Shown here: one piece after another, positions 5,757-11,215 of the stretch
Numbering within the stretch: the first letter of the stretch is position 1
Layout of the letters: each line of letters opens with the position of its first letter
Assembly (NCBI GenBank): GCA_012269805.1
Contig: JAAXJP010000544.1
Location: forward strand, 1-11,215
Reading direction: 5' to 3'
Origin: Rubrivirga sp.
GTDB taxonomy: Bacteria > Bacteroidota > Rhodothermia > Rhodothermales > Rubricoccaceae
DNA: 11,215 nucleotides
The notes under the pieces: generated by a model
What the model was told of the DNA's origin: nothing
Databases searched by the model: none
What the model saw: the letters and a program-made list of their open reading frames with translations, nothing else
Translations under genes and position numbers: made by a program

Positions 5757-7409
5757 CTACGGCCGCCGCGCCGCCAGCCAGGCCGCCAGCTCTTCAGCGG
5801 ACTTCGACGTGAGCGACTGCTCCGGCGTGAGGCCGCCCTTCTGGGCCGAGGCCACGCCCCAGCGCGTGTCGTCGAGGCCGTCGGTCGAGTGGGCGTCGGG
5901 GTTGACCGAGACGAGGACGCCGCGCTCGGTCGCGGCGCGGACGAAGCGCCAGTCGACGTCGAGGCGCCACGGGTTCGCGTTGAGCTCGACGGCCACGCCG
6001 TGCTCGGCGCACGCGTCGAGCACGGCCTCGTGGTCGAGCGGGTAGCCCTCGCGGCGGAGGAGGAGCCGGCCCGTCGGGTGGCCGAGCACGTCGACGTACG
6101 GGTTCGAGACGGCTGCGACCACGCGCGCCGTCGCCTCGTCCTCCGTCATCCGGAAGCCCGTGTGGACGCTCGCGACGACGAGGTCGAGCCGGGCCAGGAG
6201 CTCGTCCGGGTAGTCCATCTGGCCGTCTGTGAGGATGTCGGCCTCGGTCCCGGCGAACACGCGGAAGTCGACGCCCTCCGCGGCGTAGTCGGCGTTGAGC
6301 CGCTCGACGCGGCGGATCTGCTCCTCCATCTCGTCGAGGCTGAGGCCGTGGGCGATCTGGAGGCTCCGGCTGTGGTCGCACACGCCGAAGTAGCCGAGCC
6401 CGCGCTCGCGCGCCGCGTCGCACATCTCGCGGAGCGAATGCGCGCCGTCGGAGGCCGTCGTGTGGTTGTGGATCGTGCCCCGGAGGTCGGCCGTGCGGAC
6501 GAGCGTCGGGAGCGGGCCGCTCTCGGCCACGCCCAGCCAGTGCGGGTCGTCGCGGAGCGGGGCGGGGATGGGGTGGAGCCCGGCGGCTTCGTAGACCGCG
6601 TCCTCCTCCGCTGTGTCCTCGAGGCCGGCCCTCTCGACGACGGCGGCGACGTGCGCGTCCGGACCGGTCTTCTCGAAGAGGGTCCGTCCAAAGGCGGCCT
6701 CGGCCGTGGTCCAGACGGTCAGGGGAAGGCCGAGCGGGAGTGTGGCCTCGACGCGGTCGTCGTGCGTGGTGCCACCCTCGAGCGCCGCGGCGACGGCCTC
6801 GGCCGTGCCGACCGCCACGAGGTCCACGCGGTCGACCACGTTGCACTGGCGGCGGACGGGGCCGGCGAGGTCGGCGCGGAGGCCGGCGGTGCGGAGGCGG
6901 TCGCGGGCGACGAGCGCCTCGGCCGCCGCGTCGCGGAGGTGGGCCTTCCCGCGGTACGCCTTGAGGTGCTCGATGGAGGCCAGGATGTTCTCGACCGTCT
7001 TCTTGCCAAACCCGGGGAGGTCCGCCAGCCGCCCGGCGACGGCCGCGCCCTCCAAGTCCTCGATCGACGTGACGCCGGCCTCTGTCCACAGCGTCCGGAC
7101 CTTCTTGACGCCGAGGCCCTTGACCCGGAGGACCTCGGGGAGCCCCGGCGGGAGCGCCTGCAGGAGGTCCTCGGTCGTTCCCATCGTCCCGGTCTGGAGC
7201 AGCTCCTCGATCTCAGCCACGAGCCCCTTCCCGATGCCCTGGACGGTGCTCAGCTCGCCGTCCGCGACGAGGGTCTCCACGGGCACGTCGAGGCGGTCGA
7301 CGGCGCGCGCGCCGGAGCCGTAGGCCCGCGCCCGGAACGGGTTGCCGCCCGTGAGCTCGACGAGGTCGGCGGTGAGCTTGAGGTGGCGGGCGACGGCTTT
7401 GTTGGTCAT
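5757..7409 (-). CDS. polX: PolX-family protein: helix-hairpin-helix + decayed polymerase + intact PHP exonuclease
   Basis: The 550-residue protein has full PolX architecture. Residues 1-150 form the 8-kDa-like DNA-binding part with helix-hairpin-helix turns VQGIGKGL (56-63), VKGLGVKK (96-103) and LPGFGKKT (131-138). Residues 175-260 correspond to the polymerase palm. Here the usual GS-x-RRG...GDxD motif reads AGPVRRQCNVVDRVDLVA (182-199): by ungapped alignment the first catalytic Asp is R194, the second remains (D196), and the third, in the 'VDLRV' strand, is T231. Nucleotide transfer is therefore unlikely. Residues 312-515 are a PHP domain with all expected metal ligands: H314, H316, D321, D345/H346, E389, H416, H444, D505 and H507. 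In PHP-type PolX this domain is a Mn2+-dependent 3'-5' exonuclease or AP endonuclease used in base-excision repair. Best reading: a DNA-binding PHP nuclease. The gene stands alone between the arms of an inverted repeat, and a weak TACTTCTCG element lies 30 bases before its start. Confidence 0.93.
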   Translation of the reverse strand: MTNKAVARHLKLTADLVELTGGNPFRARAYGSGARAVDRLDVPVETLVADGELSTVQGIGKGLVAEIEELLQTGTMGTTEDLLQALPPGLPEVLRVKGLGVKKVRTLWTEAGVTSIEDLEGAAVAGRLADLPGFGKKTVENILASIEHLKAYRGKAHLRDAAAEALVARDRLRTAGLRADLAGPVRRQCNVVDRVDLVAVGTAEAVAAALEGGTTHDDRVEATLPLGLPLTVWTTAEAAFGRTLFEKTGPDAHVAAVVERAGLEDTAEEDAVYEAAGLHPIPAPLRDDPHWLGVAESGPLPTLVRTADLRGTIHNHTTASDGAHSLREMCDAARERGLGYFGVCDHSRSLQIAHGLSLDEMEEQIRRVERLNADYAAEGVDFRVFAGTEADILTDGQMDYPDELLARLDLVVASVHTGFRMTEDEATARVVAAVSNPYVDVLGHPTGRLLLRREGYPLDHEAVLDACAEHGVAVELNANPWRLDVDWRFVRAATERGVLVSVNPDAHSTDGLDDTRWGVASAQKGGLTPEQSLTSKSAEELAAWLAARRP

Positions 7410-7519
7410 CTGGGGGTGGGGCGTCGAGGGCGAGAAGTAGCTCGGGCGGACGGGAAACGTTCCGGGCCGGGCCGGGCTCCGGCGGCCCGCCCATCCGGCC
7501 GGCTCCCTCCGCCTCGGCC

Positions 7520-7546
7520 CCGAACCGACAGGTCGACGCAGTCAGG
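7520..7546 (+). repeat. Right arm of 27-bp inverted repeat flanking polX
   Basis: This is the exact reverse complement of 5705-5731 and begins CCGAACCGACAGG. The preceding bases (about 7496-7519, containing CTCCGCCTCGG) correspond imperfectly to the outer side of the left arm. It lies 110 bases upstream of the polX start in the 266-base gap shared with the divergent gene at 7676. Apart from this arm, a CCGCCTCGG motif (7509-7517) and the promoter at 7664, I see nothing in that gap. Confidence 0.9.
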
Positions 7547-7663
7547 CGGGCGGGCCCGCGGAGTGGCAGCAAAGGGTCGCGCAACACGGGGAGGGCGATG
7601 GCGCACGGTGGGGCGCCCGCGGGCCGGGCCGGCGCGCTCCGGCTTCCGTCCCCAGCGCGCCGC

Positions 7664-7675
7664 TAGCTTCCCGGC
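7664..7675 (+). promoter_or_regulatory. Short-leader promoter element TAGCTTC before the TerB-like gene
   Basis: The plus strand reads TAGCTTCCCGGC directly before the ATG at 7676, with T of TA 12 bases from the start codon. It fits the TAnnTT pattern and spacing seen before four other genes here. Confidence 0.45.
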
Positions 7676-8722
7676 ATGGGACCGTTTGACCTCCTCGCGC
7701 CCGAGCCCGCCCCCCGGTTCGGCGCGGCCCCCCGGCGGAACGCCTACGTCGAACTCCACAACCTCATCGCCGCCGCCGAATCTGCGGCCGAGTTCGGGCC
7801 GGCCGACCGGGTCCGGATCTCGCGGCGCCACGGGGTCGACCTCGCGCTCGAGTTCGCGGACGAGCGGCGGCACCTCTACCAGCGGCTCCTCGACGACCGC
7901 CTCGCCGACGGCGACCTCGGCCGGGAGGACCGGCGCGTCCTGGCCCGCGTGGCCGAGACCCTCGCCCTCGATGCCGACGCGCTCCGGTCCGTCCACGAGC
8001 GGGCGTTCGGGACGGCCGTCTCGGAGGCCGTCTCCGACGACTGCCTCGACGTCGAGGAGCGGCTCTTGCTCTACAAGCTCCAGCACCTCCTCGGCCTCGA
8101 CCCGCGCGTCGCCGACGGGGCCTACGACGTCCTTGCCCGCGAGCGCCTCCTCAAGACGATCGCCGCGGCGCTCTGCGACGGCGAGCTCTCGCCCGACGAG
8201 GAGGAGGAGATCGAGGCCGTCCGCCGGTCGCTCAGCCTCGAGATCCCGGGCCACGTCCGGACCCTGCTCGGCCACGCCCGCGACCGCTGGCGGGTCCGCC
8301 GCGGCGAGCTGCCGACGGTCGAGGTCGACGCCGACCTCCGGCGCGGGGAGACGGCCCACTTCGAGGGGCGGATGCGGTGGAGCCGGCTCGATGTCCGGCG
8401 GTTCGAGCGGCACGTCGGCGAGAGGGCCCTCCAGACGGGCCGGACGGGCGGGATGGAGGTCCCGGGCCGTGCGCTCGCGGGCACCCAGCACATCGGCCAG
8501 GTGATCCTCACGGACCGCCGCGTCCTGCTCCACCCCGACGGCGCGCTCCCCGACCAGATCCGGGTCGACCGGCTCCTCCAGATCCTCCGCTTCCGCAACG
8601 GGACCGTCCTCCGTACCAAGGCCGACCGGCGGCTCTACCTCGACCCCGGCGCCCGGAACGAGACGTTCTACACCGTCCTGCACAAGGTGATGTTCGCGCG
8701 GCGGGCGGAGGGCCCCGACTGA
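7676..8722 (+). CDS. TerB-like helical protein with C-terminal PH/GRAM-like domain
   Basis: The 348-residue protein is cytosolic, with no signal peptide or membrane span. Residues 68-190 are helical and carry three copies of an acidic turn plus helix: LADGDLGREDRRVLARVAETL (as LADGDLGRED at 76-85 onward), SDDCLDVEERLLLYKLQHLL (120-139) and CDGELSPDEEEEIEAVRRSL (167-186). This 'DG.l...E...l..l...L.l' pattern is characteristic of TerB/TerB-like domains, linked to tellurite-resistance and other stress systems. TerB proper binds metal through acidic residues. Residues about 264-340 look like a bacterial PH/GRAM domain: GQVILTDRRVLLHPDG (274-289), then IRVDRLLQILRFRNGTVL and a final amphipathic helix. 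The N-terminal 65 residues are unassigned. The gene is followed in the same frame by a small protein with a similar PH-like pattern. No terC, terD or terZ gene is near, so a tellurite role is not supported. Domain calls are pattern-based. Confidence 0.75.
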   Translation: MGPFDLLAPEPAPRFGAAPRRNAYVELHNLIAAAESAAEFGPADRVRISRRHGVDLALEFADERRHLYQRLLDDRLADGDLGREDRRVLARVAETLALDADALRSVHERAFGTAVSEAVSDDCLDVEERLLLYKLQHLLGLDPRVADGAYDVLARERLLKTIAAALCDGELSPDEEEEIEAVRRSLSLEIPGHVRTLLGHARDRWRVRRGELPTVEVDADLRRGETAHFEGRMRWSRLDVRRFERHVGERALQTGRTGGMEVPGRALAGTQHIGQVILTDRRVLLHPDGALPDQIRVDRLLQILRFRNGTVLRTKADRRLYLDPGARNETFYTVLHKVMFARRAEGPD

Positions 8723-8755
8723 AGGCCCGCGGCCGTCGGCGCGCAGTGGAAGGTC

Positions 8756-9070
8756 GTGCGCGTCGAGGAGATCAGGGACGCGCGGTGGGGCTGGTTCGAC
8801 GAGCCGCCCCGGCGGAAGGTGTTCCGCCGCCTCGAGAAGGCCGGCGACTGGGAGGGCCGTGGGGCCGTCACGGTGACCGACGCGCACCTCGTGTTCGACG
8901 GCGAACGCCGTCGGCGGACGTCGCTCCGAACGATCGGCGGCGTCGAGCGGTACGAGACGCTCGTGTGGGTCCGCCGGATTCGGTCGCACGACTGGCTCGT
9001 CCGATGTCGGAGCGACGGCGAGGCGAAGGCGCTCGTCGCGGCGCTCCGCGAGTCGGCGCGGGCGTCGTAG
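8756..9070 (+). CDS. Small protein with PH/GRAM-like pattern (GTG start)
   Basis: The predicted product has 104 residues from a GTG at 8756; no ATG exists in the frame. The region 36-97 reads GAVTVTDAHLVFDGERRRR then TSLRTIGGVERYETLVWVRR then WLVRCRSDGEAKALVAALRE. This follows the order of a bacterial PH/GRAM domain: 'G.v.vTd..lvf.g', a basic turn, 'l..I..v', 'w.v.c.s..eA..lv..L' with a C-terminal helix. It resembles the C-terminal domain of the preceding gene. The frame is the same as that gene's and is separated from it only by TGA (8720-8722) and 33 bases, so the two could derive from one longer protein or a tandem duplication. GAAGG lies 4 bases before the GTG and could help initiation, which would be unusual here. 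I recognise no named family. The conserved-looking strand pattern makes a real gene more likely than a shadow. Confidence 0.62.
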   Translation: MRVEEIRDARWGWFDEPPRRKVFRRLEKAGDWEGRGAVTVTDAHLVFDGERRRRTSLRTIGGVERYETLVWVRRIRSHDWLVRCRSDGEAKALVAALRESARAS

Positions 9071-9096
9071 TCTGCGGGCGGTCCCCTCGTCGCGCC

Positions 9097-9580
9097 ATGC
9101 CCGAGCACGTTTTTGCCGGCCCCGTCCTCCGCACCGACGGCGGCATGGGGATGCATTACGTCCCGATCCCCGCCGAGGTCGACGACGCGCTCGGCGGCGC
9201 CCGCATCGTGGTCGGCACGCTGGGCGGGCCCGAGCACGACGCCGTCCCGTTCCGCCGCGCCGTCCACGGCCGGGGCGACGGCGCGCCGAAGCTCCTCTTC
9301 GGCAAGAAGGTGCTGGCCGAGGCGGGCCTCGCCTTCGGCGCGACGGCGTTCCTGGAGCTCGAGCCCGCGGCCGACCCCGACGCCGTCCACCTGCCGGCCG
9401 AGCTCGAGGAGGCGCTCCGGCAGGACGACACGGCGCGCGCGGTTCGAGACGTTCACGCCGGGCCGCCAGCGGTCGCTGGGCGTCCACGTCGACCAGGCCA
9501 AGCGCCCGGCCACCCGCGTCCGGCGCGCCCTGGAGCTGTGCGACAAGATCCGGACCCACACGCTCTACGGCGACCGCTAG
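9097..9580 (+). pseudogene. DUF1905 / YdeI-OmdA-like gene with a frameshift
   Basis: The N-terminal part from ATG 9097 reads FAGPVLRTDGGMGMHYVPIP then PAEVDDALGG, GTLGG, KLLFGKKVLAEAGLAFGATA and LPAELEEALRQDDTARA. This is the DUF1905 beta-barrel domain found in 'bacteriocin-protection' YdeI/OmpD-associated proteins. At the GC-dinucleotide tract 9433-9440 the frame changes. The conserved C-terminal part continues one frame on from 9443: FETFTPGRQRSLGVHVDQAK, RPATRVRRALELCDKIR, ending at TAG 9578-9580. The family's 'A...F..l...r......i..AK...tR..R' order is thus restored only by joining the frames. One additional GC unit in the tract gives DTARARFETF and a continuous protein of about 161 residues. 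Unrepaired, the first frame runs to a stop near 9927, antisense to dnaN. This may be a true pseudogene, a phase-variable slip or a sequencing error. Function of the family is poorly known. Confidence 0.8.
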
Positions 9581-9637
9581 GCGGTCCGCCTCGGCGAGCC
9601 GACGGGGTGGCCCAGGGGCGTGTCGAGGCCGGCGGGG

Positions 9638-9850
9638 TCAGCCGGCGAGCGCGGCCTCGATCTCGGACGCTAGCTCGTCGCCGGTGTCCTCGCCGCCGCC
9701 CGTGGTGTCGTACACGCCGCGGCCCTCGCGGTCGAGGACGACGTGTCGCGGGAAGGTCTCCCCGAAGAGGGCCGTCGCCGTGTCGTCGCCGAGGGTTTGG
9801 GTGTGGTCGAAGCCGTGGGGCGCCCCGGCCGACCCCGAGGTGGGCCGACA
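9638..9850 (-). pseudogene. C-terminal remnant of a TlpA/thioredoxin-like gene
   Basis: A minus-strand frame ending at TGA (9640-9638) encodes HGFDHTQTLGDDTATALFGE, then TFPRHVVLDREGRGVYDTTG, then GGEDTGDELASEIEAALAG. The order 'fg....P..vvlDreGrvv....G........l...ie..La' is the C-terminal half of TlpA/ResA-type thioredoxin-fold proteins, which are periplasmic thiol-disulfide or peroxiredoxin-like enzymes. The cis-Pro equivalent is P in TFPRH. The frame stays open toward dnaN but has no start codon before the dnaN terminator at 9850-9887, and the CxxC half is absent. About 60-70 of an expected 150 or more residues remain. I infer that a gene once downstream of dnaN lost its 5' part by deletion. 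Alternatively it could be a chance open frame, since G+C-rich DNA is poor in stops, but the TlpA-like pattern argues against that. Confidence 0.5.
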
Positions 9851-9887
9851 CAGAAAAGCGCCCCGGCCGACTCGCGACCGGGGCGCT
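9850..9887 (-). terminator. Intrinsic terminator of dnaN
   Basis: On the minus strand AGCGCCCCGG (9887-9878) pairs perfectly with CCGGGGCGCT (9866-9857) across an 11-base loop. TTTT continues directly from the stem, followed by CTGTGT. It begins 23 bases after the dnaN stop codon. It is the only hairpin in this window with a real T tract and is a textbook rho-independent terminator. Confidence 0.85.
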
Positions 9888-9910
9888 GGCGGACGGCCCG
9901 CGCGAGCGCG

Positions 9911-11041
9911 CTAGGCGTACGTGTTGAGCATGACCGGCATGATGAGCATCAGGAGCTCCTCGCCGTCGGCGCCCTCGGCGGGCGACACGACGCCGGCCCG
10001 GTTCGGCGACGAGAACTCGAAGACGACGTCCTCCGAGTCGACGTTCGACAAGACCTCCTGGAGGTACTGCGAGTTGAACCCGATCTCCATCGGGTCCGCG
10101 TCGTAGTCGCAGAGGACGCGCTCCTTGGCCTCGGAGGCCCGCTCGATGTCCTCGGCCGAGATCGCCAGCTGGTCGCTCTCGAGCGCGAGCCGGATCTGGT
10201 GCGTCATCGACGACGAGTAGAGGGCCACGCGGCGGACGGCCGCCAGCATCGCGTCGCGCCCGACGGTCAGCCGCTTCTCGTTCTCGACCGGGATGACGGC
10301 CTCGTAGTTCGGGTACTGCTCCTCGATGAGCCGCCCGATGACCTGCGTGTCGCCGAAGTCGAACCCGACGTAGCCGCTCGCGATGCGGATCGTGCAGGCC
10401 CCGTCGCCGGCGGCCTTCCCCGCCAGCGAGAGCGCCTTCTCGGGCACGATCACGTCGACCGGCTCCTCGGCCGTGATCCCGTCGGCGACGAGCTTGACGA
10501 GCCGGTGGCCGTCCGTCGCCACGATCGTCGACGTCTCGGGGCGGACCTGGAACAGGACGCCCATCATCGCCGGCCGGAGGGCGTCCTTGGAGGCCGCGAA
10601 CCCGGTCTTGTCGATGGCCCGCTTGACGAGCGGCCCGGCGGCCGTGATGGCCTGGGCGCCGTCGAGCGAGGGGAGGGCCGGGTAGTCGCCGCCGTCGTAG
10701 CCGACCATCTTGTAGCGGCCCTGGTCGGTCGTGAGCTCGACGTTGAAGTCGGCGTCGGTTGTGACCGTGACCGAGAGCTCGGGGAGGGCGCGGAGCGTGT
10801 CGAGGAGCCGCTTGGCCGGGACCGCGATCCGCTGCTTGGCGTCGGTCCCGTTCTGCTCGAACGAGACCTTGAGCCGCTGGACGATCGAGATCTCGAGGTC
10901 GGTCGCCGCGATCTTCAGCGTGTCGTCCTCGCGCTCGAACAGGACGCACTCGAGGATCGGCAGCGTGCTCTTGGACGGGACGGCCCCGTTGACGGTCGTG
11001 AGCGCCCGCTGGAGGTCGGCGCTGGAGACGGTGAACTTCAT
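9911..11041 (-). CDS. dnaN: DNA polymerase III beta subunit (sliding clamp)
   Basis: DnaN forms the ring-shaped dimer that tethers DNA polymerase III and many repair proteins to DNA. The product is 376 residues, normal for the family, with three repeated clamp domains (about 1-120, 125-245 and 250-376). Seen: the start MKFTVSSADLQRALTTVNGA; the domain 1 strand IAATDLEISI; the domain 2 motif VATDGHRLVKL; the dimer/peptide-groove segment GRLIEEQYPNYEAVIP; and the C-terminus LLMLIMPVMLNTYA, which corresponds to the family's 'MPMRL' end in the peptide-binding groove. The start at 11041 is where homologous clamps begin; an ATG at 11092 would add 17 unconserved residues and lies in the candidate -35 box. 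The gene is preceded by a plausible promoter (11064-11092) and followed by a strong terminator, so it is probably monocistronic. No dnaA or recF is visible beside it. Confidence 0.98.
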   Translation of the reverse strand: MKFTVSSADLQRALTTVNGAVPSKSTLPILECVLFEREDDTLKIAATDLEISIVQRLKVSFEQNGTDAKQRIAVPAKRLLDTLRALPELSVTVTTDADFNVELTTDQGRYKMVGYDGGDYPALPSLDGAQAITAAGPLVKRAIDKTGFAASKDALRPAMMGVLFQVRPETSTIVATDGHRLVKLVADGITAEEPVDVIVPEKALSLAGKAAGDGACTIRIASGYVGFDFGDTQVIGRLIEEQYPNYEAVIPVENEKRLTVGRDAMLAAVRRVALYSSSMTHQIRLALESDQLAISAEDIERASEAKERVLCDYDADPMEIGFNSQYLQEVLSNVDSEDVVFEFSSPNRAGVVSPAEGADGEELLMLIMPVMLNTYA

Positions 11042-11063
11042 GATTTCGGCGGGGTGCGGCCGC

Positions 11064-11092
11064 GGTATCGGCCTGAGGCATCGGCTAGTCAA
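11064..11092 (-). promoter_or_regulatory. Candidate dnaN promoter
   Basis: The minus strand has TTGACT (11092-11087), a 17-base spacer and GATACC (11069-11064), giving a sigma-70-like -35 box (5 of 6) and a weak -10 box (3 of 6). The -10 end is 22 bases before the ATG at 11041, so the leader would be about 15 bases with no Shine-Dalgarno sequence. It differs from the short-leader TACGTT type seen elsewhere in the window. Confidence 0.4.
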
Positions 11093-11157
11093 GGAAGGTA
11101 CTCGCCGGCCCCTCGTCTCGGTCCCGGGGCCGGATGAAAACCGGGGCTCGTCTCCCC

Positions 11158-11174
11158 CCGCCTCGGCGCCGAGG
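11158..11174. repeat. Second copy of the 17-base palindromic repeat
   Basis: CCGCCTCGGCGCCGAGG here is identical to 711-727. The palindromic core is CCTCGGC/GCCGAGG. It lies about 117 bases upstream of dnaN. A minus-strand TGA at 11209-11207 could be the end of the next gene upstream, in which case this hairpin would follow a stop codon as the copy at 711 does, but that gene is outside the window. Nothing else is recognisable in 11093-11215. Confidence 0.75.
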
Positions 11175-11215
11175 GGGAGGGGGGTGGGCGCAGGTAGCGG
11201 GCGACTTCATGGGAT

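Noticed and set aside
5705..7546. polX and the inverted repeat as a transposon
   Set aside because: No transposase or recombinase lies between the arms and I saw no flanking target duplication, so the pair is reported as a repeat and not called a mobile element.
5889..8504. 871-residue plus-strand frame across polX and the next gene
   Set aside because: It is antisense to polX and then out of frame within the TerB-like gene. It crosses a divergent promoter gap and the inverted-repeat arm and has no recognisable motif.
7676..9070. Tellurite-resistance or phage-defence operon
   Set aside because: Only a TerB-like domain is present; no TerC, TerD or TerZ, nuclease, toxin or sensor gene is adjacent.
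7406..9559. 717-residue minus-strand frame antisense to the TerB-like and PH-like genes
   Set aside because: Low-complexity Arg/Pro/Ala/Asp composition, no motif, and it covers genes with clear domain patterns on the other strand.
9097..9927. Single long protein in the first frame from 9097 through to 9927
   Set aside because: After 9442 this frame loses family similarity and becomes Arg/Pro-rich, while the adjacent frame continues the domain. A frameshift explains it better than a C-terminal extension antisense to dnaN.
11119..11147. Possible terminator-like hairpin around CCGG-ATGAAAA-CCGG
   Set aside because: Only a 4-base stem is perfect and no T tract follows on either strand; G+C-rich DNA yields many such pairs.
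11134..11215. Plus-strand ATG at 11134 as the start of a new gene upstream of dnaN
   Set aside because: The frame immediately translates the GC palindrome into Pro/Arg/Gly repeats and runs off the window; no promoter-like element is at the usual distance.

Overview
The window is about 70% G+C and densely coding, with almost no Shine-Dalgarno sequences before its start codons. Several starts instead sit a fixed, very short distance behind a TAnnTT-like promoter element. The gene content (dnaN, tgt, a PHP-type PolX), the Bacteroidota-style expression signals and the high G+C together suggest a marine Rhodothermota bacterium such as Rubricoccaceae (Rubrivirga/Rubricoccus). This placement is inference; no rRNA or marker tree is available here. 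Nothing looks like a phage, insertion sequence, CRISPR array or RNA gene. || Layout. (1) 1-250: the C-terminal end of a probable class C beta-lactamase-like serine hydrolase. (2) 329-700: a DUF1801/YdhG-like protein, convergent with tgt (772-1908, minus) across a large GC hairpin and a 7-bp tandem repeat that runs over the tgt stop codon. (3) 2003-3247 (minus): a GT1/MGT-type glycosyltransferase. (4) 3473-3679: a 68-residue membrane protein whose stop codon shares a CTAG palindrome with the stop of the convergent AI-2E-family transporter (3676-4923, minus). (5) 4982-5695: a secreted, probably outer-membrane protein with an EF-hand-like calcium loop, divergent from the transporter and convergent with polX. 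(6) 5757-7409 (minus): a PolX-family protein whose polymerase active site has decayed while its PHP exonuclease site is complete. A 27-bp perfect inverted repeat flanks the gene. (7) 7676-8722 and 8756-9070: a TerB-like plus PH/GRAM-like protein, followed in the same frame by a small protein with the same PH/GRAM-like pattern. (8) 9097-9580: a DUF1905/YdeI-OmdA gene interrupted by a frameshift in a GC-dinucleotide tract. (9) 9638-9850 (minus): the C-terminal remnant of a TlpA/thioredoxin-like gene. (10) 9911-11041 (minus): dnaN, the sliding clamp, with a clear intrinsic terminator and a plausible promoter. || Most genes are single transcription units arranged convergently or divergently, and I see no pathway linking them. 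The points of most interest lie in altered proteins (a PolX lacking two catalytic Asp residues, a TGT lacking all four zinc ligands) and in non-coding structure: short-leader or leaderless promoters, a dispersed CCGCCTCGG motif in intergenic DNA, and the inverted repeat around polX.
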